A stretch of 64,000 bases of DNA from Elusimicrobiota bacterium. Its GTDB lineage: Bacteria > Elusimicrobiota > Elusimicrobia > UBA1565 > UBA9628. The notes under the pieces are model-generated. The model saw nothing but the letters and a program-made list of their open reading frames with translations. It was not told the origin of the DNA and ran no database searches. The stretch lies in assembly GCA_016212795.1 (NCBI GenBank), contig JACRDT010000020.1:36298-100297 (forward strand), read 5' to 3'. Positions within the stretch are counted from its first letter, which is position 1; each line of letters begins with the position of its first letter. The position numbers were made by a program, and so were the translations under genes. Shown piece by piece: positions 57,919 to 64,000 of this stretch.

Positions 57919-58941
57919 ATGGCGATCAAGGTAGGCATCAACGGGTTCGGACGGATCGGGAGATTGGTCTTTCGCGCGGCGGCGGGCAACCCTGACATCG
58001 AGTTCCTCGGGGTCAACGACCTGACCGACGCCCCTACCCTGGCGCACCTCTTCAAGTATGACTCGACGTTCGGGACCTACCCCGGCACGGTCGAGGCCGC
58101 GGGCAACGACCTGCGCATCGACGGCAAGCTGGTGAAGGTCTTCAAGGAGAAGGATCCCGCCGCCATCGCGTGGAAGTCGCTGGGCGTCACCACGGTCGTC
58201 GAGTCCACCGGCAAGTTCACCGAGGCGCAGATGGCCAAGGCGCACATGACGTCGGGCGGGGCCCAGAAGGTCATCATCTCCGCCCCGGCCAAGGGCGAGG
58301 ACATCACCATCTGCATGGGCATCAACGAGGAGCTCTACGACCCGGCCAAGCACCATATCATCTCCAACGCCTCCTGCACCACCAACGCCTTGGCCCCGGT
58401 GGCCAAGGTCCTCGACGAGACCTTCGGCATCAAGTGCGGCGTCATGACCACCATCCACTCCTTCACCAACGACCAGGTCCTCCTGGACTTCCCGCACAAG
58501 GACCTGCGCCGGGCCCGCGCCGCGACCTCGAGCATGATCCCGTCCTCGACCGGCGCCGCCAAGGCCATCGGCCTGGTGCTCCCGCAGCTCAAGGGCAAGC
58601 TCACCGGCCTGGCCATCCGGGTCCCCACCCCCGACGTCTCCCTGGTGGACCTCACGGTCGTGCTGAACAAGGAGGCGACCAAGGAGGAGATCAACGCCGC
58701 CTTCAAGAAGGCCGCGGACTCGCCGCGCCTCAAGCCCTACCTGCAGTACTGCGAGGTCCCGCTCGTCTCGAAGGACTTCCAGGGCATGTCCTACAGCTCC
58801 TCCTTCGACGCCGCCCTGACCGACGTCGTGGGCGGCAACCTCGCCAAGGTCTTCGCCTGGTACGACAACGAGTGGGGCTATTCCAAGCGCGTGGTCGACC
58901 TGGTCTCCTACATCGGCAAGAAGGTCGGGGTGCCGGCGTAG
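57919..58941 (+). CDS. gap: Glyceraldehyde-3-phosphate dehydrogenase
   Basis: A 340-residue GAPDH of the classical bacterial type. NAD-binding GINGFGRIGR, catalytic Cys in SNASCTTNALAP, phosphate-binding SSTGAAKA, and the substrate-binding region WYDNEWGYSKR are complete. It converts glyceraldehyde-3-phosphate to 1,3-bisphosphoglycerate. The ATG follows AAAGGAGG well. pgk follows 23 bases later, so glycolytic genes are paired. Confidence 0.98.
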   Translation: MAIKVGINGFGRIGRLVFRAAAGNPDIEFLGVNDLTDAPTLAHLFKYDSTFGTYPGTVEAAGNDLRIDGKLVKVFKEKDPAAIAWKSLGVTTVVESTGKFTEAQMAKAHMTSGGAQKVIISAPAKGEDITICMGINEELYDPAKHHIISNASCTTNALAPVAKVLDETFGIKCGVMTTIHSFTNDQVLLDFPHKDLRRARAATSSMIPSSTGAAKAIGLVLPQLKGKLTGLAIRVPTPDVSLVDLTVVLNKEATKEEINAAFKKAADSPRLKPYLQYCEVPLVSKDFQGMSYSSSFDAALTDVVGGNLAKVFAWYDNEWGYSKRVVDLVSYIGKKVGVPA

Positions 58942-58964
58942 GCCCGCCTCGCCAAGGAGAGACT

Positions 58965-60173
58965 ATGAGCACCGATCGGCCGGCCTTGAAGGTCCGGCGG
59001 CTCCAGGACATCGACGTCAAGAGCAAGCGGGTCATCGTGCGCGTGGACTACAACGTCCCCATGAAGGGGGGCAAGGTGGTCGACAACCGCCGCATCCGGG
59101 AGACCCTGCCCACCCTCAAGCACCTGCTCGACGCGGGCGCGAAGGTCACCCTGGTCTCGCACCTCGGGCGGCCGAAGGGCAAGCCCGAGGAGAAGTACAG
59201 CCTGAGGCCCGTGGCGCCGGAGCTGCAGAAGCTCCTGGGCCGGCCCGTGGCCTTCTGCGACGAGTGCGTCGGCCCCAAGGCCGAGGCCGCCTCCGGCGCC
59301 CTGAAAGGGGGTTCGGTGCTGCTGCTCGAGAACCTGCGGTTCCATCCGGGCGAGGAGGGCGACGACGCCGGGTTCGCCAAGCAGCTCTCCAAGCACGGCG
59401 AGGTCTTCATCCAGGACGCCTTCGGCACGCTCCACCGCGCCCACGCCTCCACGGCGGGCATCCCCAAGCACCTGCCGGGCGGCATCGGGTTCCTGGTGCA
59501 GAAGGAGCTCGAGTTCCTCGACCGCGCCATGGGCAACCCGGAGCGGCCCTTCCTCGCCATCCTGGGCGGGGCCAAGGTCTCCGACAAGATCGGCGTCCTC
59601 CTGAAGCTCCTCGAGCGCGTCGACTCCGTGATCATCGGCGGCGGCATGGCCTACACCTTCCTGCACGCCCAGGGCGTCTCCATCGGCAAGTCCCTCCTCG
59701 AGAAGGACAAGCTGGGCGACGCCCAGTCGATCGTGGAGAAGGCCTACTCCCGCAACATCCAGTGCCTGCTTCCGGCCGACCACATCGCCGTCAAGGAGAT
59801 CAAGCCGGAGGCGGACAGGGTCGTCACCCAGGCCATGGCCATCGCGCCGGACCTGATCGGGGTCGACATCGGGCCGCACACGCTCGAGATCTTCGCCGGG
59901 GAGATCGCCAAGGCCAAGACCATCTTCTGGAACGGGCCCATGGGGGTCTTCGAGATGGAGCCCTTCGCCAAGGGGACCATCGAGGTGGCCAAGGCGCTGG
60001 CCAAGGCCACCAAGAGGGGCGCCACGACCATCGTCGGCGGGGGGGACAGCCTGGCGGCCGTGGACCTCGCCAAGGTCGGCACCCAGCTCTCCCACTGCTC
60101 GACCGGCGGGGGGGCGAGCCTGGAGCTCCTGGAGGGCAAGGTCCTGCCGGGACTGGCGGCCCTGGCGTGCTAA
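58965..60173 (+). CDS. pgk: Phosphoglycerate kinase
   Basis: A 402-residue enzyme. The substrate-binding N-terminus (VIVRVDYNVPM) and LVSHLGRPKG, the ATP-side FWNGPMGVFE and the terminal GGGDSLAAV are all present. It converts 1,3-bisphosphoglycerate and ADP to 3-phosphoglycerate and ATP. It is co-transcribed with gap. A tpiA gene, often third in this cluster, is absent before secG. Confidence 0.98.
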   Translation: MSTDRPALKVRRLQDIDVKSKRVIVRVDYNVPMKGGKVVDNRRIRETLPTLKHLLDAGAKVTLVSHLGRPKGKPEEKYSLRPVAPELQKLLGRPVAFCDECVGPKAEAASGALKGGSVLLLENLRFHPGEEGDDAGFAKQLSKHGEVFIQDAFGTLHRAHASTAGIPKHLPGGIGFLVQKELEFLDRAMGNPERPFLAILGGAKVSDKIGVLLKLLERVDSVIIGGGMAYTFLHAQGVSIGKSLLEKDKLGDAQSIVEKAYSRNIQCLLPADHIAVKEIKPEADRVVTQAMAIAPDLIGVDIGPHTLEIFAGEIAKAKTIFWNGPMGVFEMEPFAKGTIEVAKALAKATKRGATTIVGGGDSLAAVDLAKVGTQLSHCSTGGGASLELLEGKVLPGLAALAC

Positions 60174-60174
60174 C

Positions 60175-60183
60175 TGGTATAAT
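60175..60183 (+). promoter_or_regulatory. Extended -10 promoter of secG
   Basis: TGG-TATAAT, 38 bases before the GTG start of secG and directly after the pgk stop. Confidence 0.6.
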
Positions 60184-60221
60184 AGGCGTCCGTCGATTCG
60201 GACGGTTCTCTCGAGGTCAAC

Positions 60222-60590
60222 GTGATCGTCTATAAGATACTGCTCGCGATCCATGTGTGCGCTTGTCTCCTGCTCATCCTGACCGTCCTGATCCAGGGCG
60301 GGAGGGGGGCGGGGCTGATGGTCTTCGGGGGAGGGGGCGACCTGATCAACACCCCCTCGGGCACGACGTTCATCAAGAAGTTCACGGGCGTGCTCGCCGG
60401 CGTCTTCGCCCTGACCTCGCTATTTTTGACGCTGCTCTCGACGCGGTCGTCCATGACGAGCGTCGTGCGGCGGGCCCCGCCGGGCAGCGTCCCGGTGCGG
60501 GCTCCCGCGGACCCGGCGAGCAACCCCGGGACGGCGGAGCAGGCGCCCTCGGCTCCGGCGCAGCAGGCGCCGGGGAGCAAGGCGAAATAG
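60222..60590 (+). CDS. secG: Preprotein translocase subunit SecG
   Basis: A 122-residue protein from GTG 60222. Two membrane helices ([20 protein letters not shown] and [18 protein letters not shown]) flank the conserved [14 protein letters not shown] loop typical of SecG. It is a non-essential subunit of the SecYEG channel. The C-terminal tail is Pro/Ala-rich. tRNA-Leu begins eight bases after its stop. Confidence 0.93.
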   Translation: MIVYKILLAIHVCACLLLILTVLIQGGRGAGLMVFGGGGDLINTPSGTTFIKKFTGVLAGVFALTSLFLTLLSTRSSMTSVVRRAPPGSVPVRAPADPASNPGTAEQAPSAPAQQAPGSKAK

Positions 60591-60598
60591 CATTCGAC

Positions 60599-60680
60599 GC
60601 GCGGGTGGCGGAACTGGCAGACGCGTACGTTTGAGGGGCGTATGGGGAAACCCGTGGGAGTTCAAGTCTCCCCCCGCGCA
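60599..60680 (+). tRNA. tRNA-Leu (anticodon GAG)
   Basis: Acceptor GCGCGGG / CCCGCGC with discriminator A; anticodon stem TACGT/GCGTA and loop TTGAGGG gives GAG (leucine CTC/CTT). A long variable arm is present. CCA is not encoded. It probably shares a transcript with secG. Confidence 0.96.
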
Positions 60681-60701
60681 TGTTGACACGACATCCCTCC
60701 G

Positions 60702-61166
60702 ATGAGATTCCTCGCCGACGGCATGCTGGGCCGGCTTTCGAAGTGGCTGGTCCTCCTGGGGTTCGACGCGCGGTGCGTCGGCTGGAAGGGGGAGGCCGAC
60801 GCCGCCCTGCTGGAGATCGCCCAGAAGGAAGGCCGCGTCTTCCTGACCCGCGACGCCAACATCCCGGAGGTCAAGGGGTTGAGGAAGGTCGTGGTGCGTC
60901 CCCAGGGCCTCGAGGAGCAGCTCAAGTTCGTCCTGGAGGCGGTCGGCGTCAAGGCCCGGCGCGAGAAGCTGTTCTCGCGCTGCACGGCCTGCAACGTCGA
61001 GCTCGCTCCCGTCAGCCGGGAGGAGGCCCTCCCGCTGGTGCCGCCCCTCGTGCGGGGGCTCGAGACCCCGTTCTTCCGCTGCCCCGCCTGCGCGAAGCTC
61101 TACTGGAACGGCACCCATACGTCCAACACCGTGGCCCGTCTCGAGAAGATGGGGATCTTCCAGTGA
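60702..61166 (+). CDS. Mut7-C RNAse-domain protein
   Basis: A 154-residue protein. The N-terminus [20 protein letters not shown] and the acidic [14 protein letters not shown] belong to the PIN-like Mut7-C fold. The C-terminus has two Cys pairs (CTACN, CPAC) forming a zinc ribbon, in the typical order. Members are predicted RNases of unclear target. It begins 22 bases after tRNA-Leu. Confidence 0.9.
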   Translation: MRFLADGMLGRLSKWLVLLGFDARCVGWKGEADAALLEIAQKEGRVFLTRDANIPEVKGLRKVVVRPQGLEEQLKFVLEAVGVKARREKLFSRCTACNVELAPVSREEALPLVPPLVRGLETPFFRCPACAKLYWNGTHTSNTVARLEKMGIFQ

Positions 61167-61185
61167 GGGCCGGGCAGCTCCTCTC

Positions 61186-62874
61186 TTGAGCCGCCGCAGG
61201 CCCGTTCCGGCAGCCTCTCCCGAGCCGAGAGCGCCTTCCCCGTGGTGGCCTTACGCGGCGGTGGCCGCGGCGGGCTGCCTCCTCTATCTCCGCACCCTGT
61301 CCTTCGGCCTGACCTACCTCGACGACCAGGCCCTGGTGCTGGGCAACCAGCACTTCCTGGGCCGGTGGCAGAGCCTCCTCGAGGCCTTCCGCCAGGACGT
61401 CTTCCACGTCGAGCACGGCGGCACCGCGTACTACCGGCCCCTGTTCACGGTGTCGCTGATCGTCGACGCCCACCTGTGGGGGGGGTGGTTCGGCGGGTAC
61501 CATCTGACGAACCTCGCGATCCATCTGGCCGCGTCGTGCCTCCTGCTGGCGGTCCTGCGCCGGCTCGCCTACCCCGGCCGGGCCGCCCTTTTCTTCGCGC
61601 TGGCGTTCGCGGTGAGCCCGGCGTTGACCCAGAACGTCTGCAACATCCCCACGCGGGACGATTCCCTCATGGGGCTTTTCATCCTGGCGTCGTGGGCGTT
61701 CTTCCTGGACTTCGCCCGGCTCGGGGGCTGGCGGCGGGGCCTCCTGCACCTGATGTTCTTCGGGCTGGCGCTCTTCAGCAAGGAGACGGCCGTGGTGTTC
61801 ATCCCCCTGTGCCTCGCCTCCCTCTGGCTCGTGGACCGGGGCAGCCGGCCGCCGTCCGAGCACGCGCTTCTGGCCGCCGGCTGGGGCGCCGTGCTCTTGG
61901 CTTGGTTCCTGCTGCGCCGCGCCGCGCTGGACGCCCCCCTGCCGCTCGGGGGCGGCCAGATGGCCGTGTCCATCTGGAAGAACCTTCCCGCGTTCGTGCA
62001 GCTGAGCGGCAAGGTCCTGCTGCCGTTCCATCTGTCGGGCCTGCCGCACCTGCCGGACACCCCCGTGGTCTACGGATGGGCCACTCTCGCCGCGGTGGCG
62101 GCCGCGCTGTCGGCGGACAGGGCCTGGAACGGCCGGCGCGTCGCGTTCGGGCTGGCGTGGTTCGTCGCTTTCATGCTGCCCTCGATGGTGCTCCAGTCCA
62201 CGACCATGGCGAACGTGGTCGCGGAGAAGAGGCTCTATGTCCCGATCGTGGGGTTCCTCCTGGTCCTCCTCGAGACGGGCTTCGGCCGCAACCTGGGCTC
62301 GGCGCGAGGCTGGGCCTTGCCGGTCGGCGCGATGGCGCTCCTCGTCCACGCCGGCGCGGCGTTCGTCTACAGCGGCGTCTACCGGGACCGCATGGCTTTC
62401 TGGAGGAACGCGGCCTCCTCGTCCCCGCGGCTGCCCCTGGCGCGGCGCAACCTCGGCGTGATGCTCTACCTGGACGGCGACATCGCGGGCGCCGAGCGGG
62501 AGTACCTCGCGGCGCTGAGCCTCAACCCCGTCGAGCCCATGGTGCGCAACAATCTTGGGCTCATCTACGCGGGGAGGGGCCAGCTTCAGGAGGCGGAGCG
62601 GCAATACCTCCTGGAACTGCGGCACTACCCCGACTACGTCAACACCCTCCACAACCTCGGGCTCCTCTACGCCGGCCAGGGCCGCGTCAAGGAATCCGAG
62701 GAGCTGTGGAAGAGGGCCCTGGCGCGCAACCCGGACTACCCCGACCTCTACGTGAGCCTGGCCACGCTTTGCTTCAAGCAAGGACGCAAGGGAGAGGCGG
62801 CCCTCTACGTGGAACGGATGCGCGGCATGGGCATGACGGTGCCCGCGGGGCTCGAGAGCCTCGACCGGCGGTAA
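61186..62874 (+). CDS. Polytopic membrane protein with C-terminal TPR repeats (TMTC/DUF1736-like)
   Basis: A 562-residue protein with TTG 61186 as the apparent start. About nine to ten membrane segments (AAVAAAGCLLYLRTLSFGLT, ALFFALAFAVSPALTQNV and others) precede at least three TPR units (MVRNNLGLIYAGRGQLQEAE, TLHNLGLLYAGQGRVKESEE). The DD near residue 46 (LTYLDDQALV) matches a GT-C glycosyltransferase-like active site, as in TMTC proteins. It is probably an O-mannosyl-type or similar glycosyltransferase; the target is unknown. Confidence 0.8.
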   Translation: MSRRRPVPAASPEPRAPSPWWPYAAVAAAGCLLYLRTLSFGLTYLDDQALVLGNQHFLGRWQSLLEAFRQDVFHVEHGGTAYYRPLFTVSLIVDAHLWGGWFGGYHLTNLAIHLAASCLLLAVLRRLAYPGRAALFFALAFAVSPALTQNVCNIPTRDDSLMGLFILASWAFFLDFARLGGWRRGLLHLMFFGLALFSKETAVVFIPLCLASLWLVDRGSRPPSEHALLAAGWGAVLLAWFLLRRAALDAPLPLGGGQMAVSIWKNLPAFVQLSGKVLLPFHLSGLPHLPDTPVVYGWATLAAVAAALSADRAWNGRRVAFGLAWFVAFMLPSMVLQSTTMANVVAEKRLYVPIVGFLLVLLETGFGRNLGSARGWALPVGAMALLVHAGAAFVYSGVYRDRMAFWRNAASSSPRLPLARRNLGVMLYLDGDIAGAEREYLAALSLNPVEPMVRNNLGLIYAGRGQLQEAERQYLLELRHYPDYVNTLHNLGLLYAGQGRVKESEELWKRALARNPDYPDLYVSLATLCFKQGRKGEAALYVERMRGMGMTVPAGLESLDRR

Positions 62875-62877
62875 GCC

Positions 62878-62906
62878 TTTACACCTCCGCGGCCGCGTGG
62901 TACAAT
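62878..62906 (+). promoter_or_regulatory. Promoter of tRNA-Ala
   Basis: TTTACA (62878-62883), 17-base spacer, TACAAT (62901-62906) with TGG before the -10. The tRNA starts seven bases later, at the predicted transcription start. Confidence 0.75.
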
Positions 62907-62912
62907 ATCAAC

Positions 62913-62988
62913 GGGCCTATAGCTCAGCTGGGAGAGCGCCTGCATGGCATGCAGGAGGTCAGCGGTTCGATCCCGCTTAGGTCCACCA
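62913..62988 (+). tRNA. tRNA-Ala (anticodon GGC)
   Basis: Acceptor GGGCCTA / TAGGTCC with discriminator A and an encoded CCA. Anticodon stem CCTGC/GCAGG with loop ATGGCAT gives GGC (alanine). D and T arms are intact. Confidence 0.97.
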
Positions 62989-63012
62989 ATTTCAACGCGG
63001 TCTCTGACGAGG

Positions 63013-63060
63013 AGCCGGCCGAAGCCCTTCGGGGCGCTTCGGCTGGCTTCTTCCGTTTTG
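63013..63060 (+). terminator. Rho-independent terminator of tRNA-Ala
   Basis: A 13-bp stem with one mismatch (AGCCGGCCGAAGC and GCTTCGGCTGGCT) and a ten-base loop, followed by TCTTCCGTTTTG. Confidence 0.75.
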
Positions 63061-63176
63061 TGTGGGCTAAGGACGCTTTTTGGGGACCCTGCCCAGATAG
63101 GCCTTCGAATCTGTTGAGCGCAGGTATGGCGCCCTCATAGCCACACCAAAATGAATCATTGATCCATTTGCTTCAT

Positions 63177-63410
63177 TTACGTGCTGCCTTCCAACCCCAG
63201 GAGGCGGTCCAGCGGAACCTGCCCCTCTCCGCACCCCGAGCAATGGTAGTAGGCCTGTCGGATTCTGAAGTCCGACACCAAGGTCGTGATGGTCTTCGCC
63301 CGGTTATTGATGAACCGGGCCTTCCCGCCGCAGGGACACGACACCCGGCTGCGGCTATAACCAGTCCCCAGGGCCGACGGCAAGGCTTCGCCCAGGATGC
63401 TGCCTCCCAT
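63177..63410 (-). pseudogene. ISKra4-family transposase fragment
   Basis: About 77 residues remain. VSCPCGGKARFINN, the Lys/Thr region RAKTITTLVSDFRIRQAYYHC and CSGCGEGQVPLDRLLGLEG match the zinc-ribbon region of ISKra4 transposases. The catalytic DDE part is missing: the frame ends right after LGLEGST. The local composition is less GC-rich than the neighbouring genes. It is a remnant next to tRNA-Ala, a common landing site for mobile DNA. Confidence 0.7.
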
Positions 63411-63476
63411 ATGGCGGGTGCTGGCGGGACCATCGCTCCGTCGACAATTGGACGGACGTTTTGCATCTATCGCACC

Positions 63477-63848
63477 TTAAGGCCGGGCCTCAGCCCCGGC
63501 CCAGGGATTGCGGCTGAAGGGCTTTTCCAGGTCCCTTTCGGCCAAGGCATCACTGGGCCGCTTGCGCGCCAACGGCAGGATCAATAGGTCGCAGAACATC
63601 GCGTCGAAGATCCGCCTGAGCGTGTCCATCTGTACCCCGCACTTCCCGGCCTCCAAGCGGGCGATATGAGGCTGCGGGACGGCGCAGCGTCTGGCCAGTT
63701 GCGCCTGGCTCATGCGCAGCGCTGAACGAAGGGCTCTTACCAGGACCGCCGGAGGTGCTTGGGCGGCCGAAGGCGCTCGGCTGGCGTGGAGCATGGCTTG
63801 GTTGAGGGCCCGGCGGTGAACCACCGACACTCTGGTCAGCCCTGCCAT
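63477..63848 (-). CDS. XRE-type HTH regulator, possibly mobile-mystery-protein-A-like
   Basis: A ~123-residue protein from ATG 63848; an upstream ATG at 63938 would add 30 residues and run across the palindrome. The Cro/CI helix-turn-helix is RSALRMSQAQLARRCAVPQ then HIARLEAG, followed by TLRRIFDAMFCDLLILPL. This resembles the antitoxin-like MmyA group. No toxin partner is visible. The large palindrome at 63909-63956 lies just upstream and may be its operator. Confidence 0.68.
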   Translation of the reverse strand: MAGLTRVSVVHRRALNQAMLHASRAPSAAQAPPAVLVRALRSALRMSQAQLARRCAVPQPHIARLEAGKCGVQMDTLRRIFDAMFCDLLILPLARKRPSDALAERDLEKPFSRNPWAGAEARP

Positions 63849-63908
63849 GATCCATATACGATTCAGGCATGAAAAAGTTCCTTGGAGGATGTCTGTCGGG
63901 GGGGCTGG

Positions 63909-63956
63909 AACCCGTGTTGAGGTGAGATGTTCAAACATATCACCTCAACACGGGTT
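63909..63956. repeat. Large, nearly perfect palindrome at the right edge
   Basis: Outer arms of 17 bp (AACCCGTGTTGAGGTGA / TCACCTCAACACGGGTT) and inner arms ATGTT/AACAT around CA, with only one G/A mismatch between. It could be an operator, a terminal inverted repeat or a cruciform-forming site. After it, up to 64000, I see nothing else. Confidence 0.85.
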
Positions 63957-64000
63957 GGAGGGGACCCCTAGCCATGGCCTCGGCCGCGACAAGCTCAATA

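Noticed and set aside
58942..60221. Missing tpiA as evidence of a deletion between pgk and secG
   Set aside because: The gap is only 48 bp with its own extended -10 promoter and no remnant; tpiA may simply lie elsewhere.

Overview
The window is strongly GC-rich and densely coding, and comes from a Gram-negative-type bacterium: it has an outer-membrane efflux channel, a TonB/ExbB/ExbD set, lipoprotein signals and signal peptidase II. Clear promoters often carry an extended -10 (TGN-TANNNT). The phylum cannot be fixed from this sequence alone. The TPR-rich envelope genes and mixed ancestry suggest an uncultured lineage such as Elusimicrobiota or a deltaproteobacterial relative; this is a guess.

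1-13.5 kb is a copper/silver resistance block. A long operon encodes several small secreted proteins with heavy-metal-binding (HMBD) zinc-ribbon-like motifs, a Gly/His-rich secreted protein, a CusC/CusB/CusA-type tripartite pump, a CxxCH haem-binding protein and a methyltransferase. A RelE-type toxin-antitoxin pair follows, then a CsoR-type sensor with a textbook promoter/operator, a small Cys protein and a permease fused to an HMA domain. A CPC-motif P-type ATPase lies at 31.3 kb.

13.6-17.5 kb holds the most interesting locus: a 24-codon Cys-containing peptide gene with its own promoter, a strong hairpin, a radical SAM/SPASM maturase with an N-terminal recognition-like domain, then cystathionine beta-synthase and gamma-synthase/lyase. 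This looks like a compact, undescribed modified-peptide (RiPP) system.

17.5-40.7 kb mixes signalling, housekeeping and envelope genes: an adenylate cyclase, a secreted subtilase, a receiver-thioesterase fusion, a PerM-type permease, ileS-lspA, an RlmD-like RNA methyltransferase, a metalloprotease lipoprotein, the copper ATPase, queF, a divergent 2-oxoacid oxidoreductase pair and a secreted caspase-FGE protein. 40.8-55 kb has tRNA-Val, a thrS lacking the TGS domain, and a TPR / ExbB / ExbD / ExbD / TonB gene train ending in an M50-like protease. 55-60.6 kb carries an archaeal-type HMG-CoA synthase / thiolase / DUF35 operon, then gap, pgk and secG. The right end has tRNA-Leu, a Mut7-C protein, a TPR membrane protein and tRNA-Ala, followed by a degraded ISKra4-like transposase, an HTH regulator and a large palindrome.

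A recurring theme is small palindromic elements that sit inside or at the exact edges of genes. They are seen in the tolC-like gene, the RlmD-like TRAM domain, the copper ATPase, an ExbD tail, a lipoprotein signal peptide, the thrS region, and a 165-bp element that supplies both the queF stop codon and the next gene's start codon.
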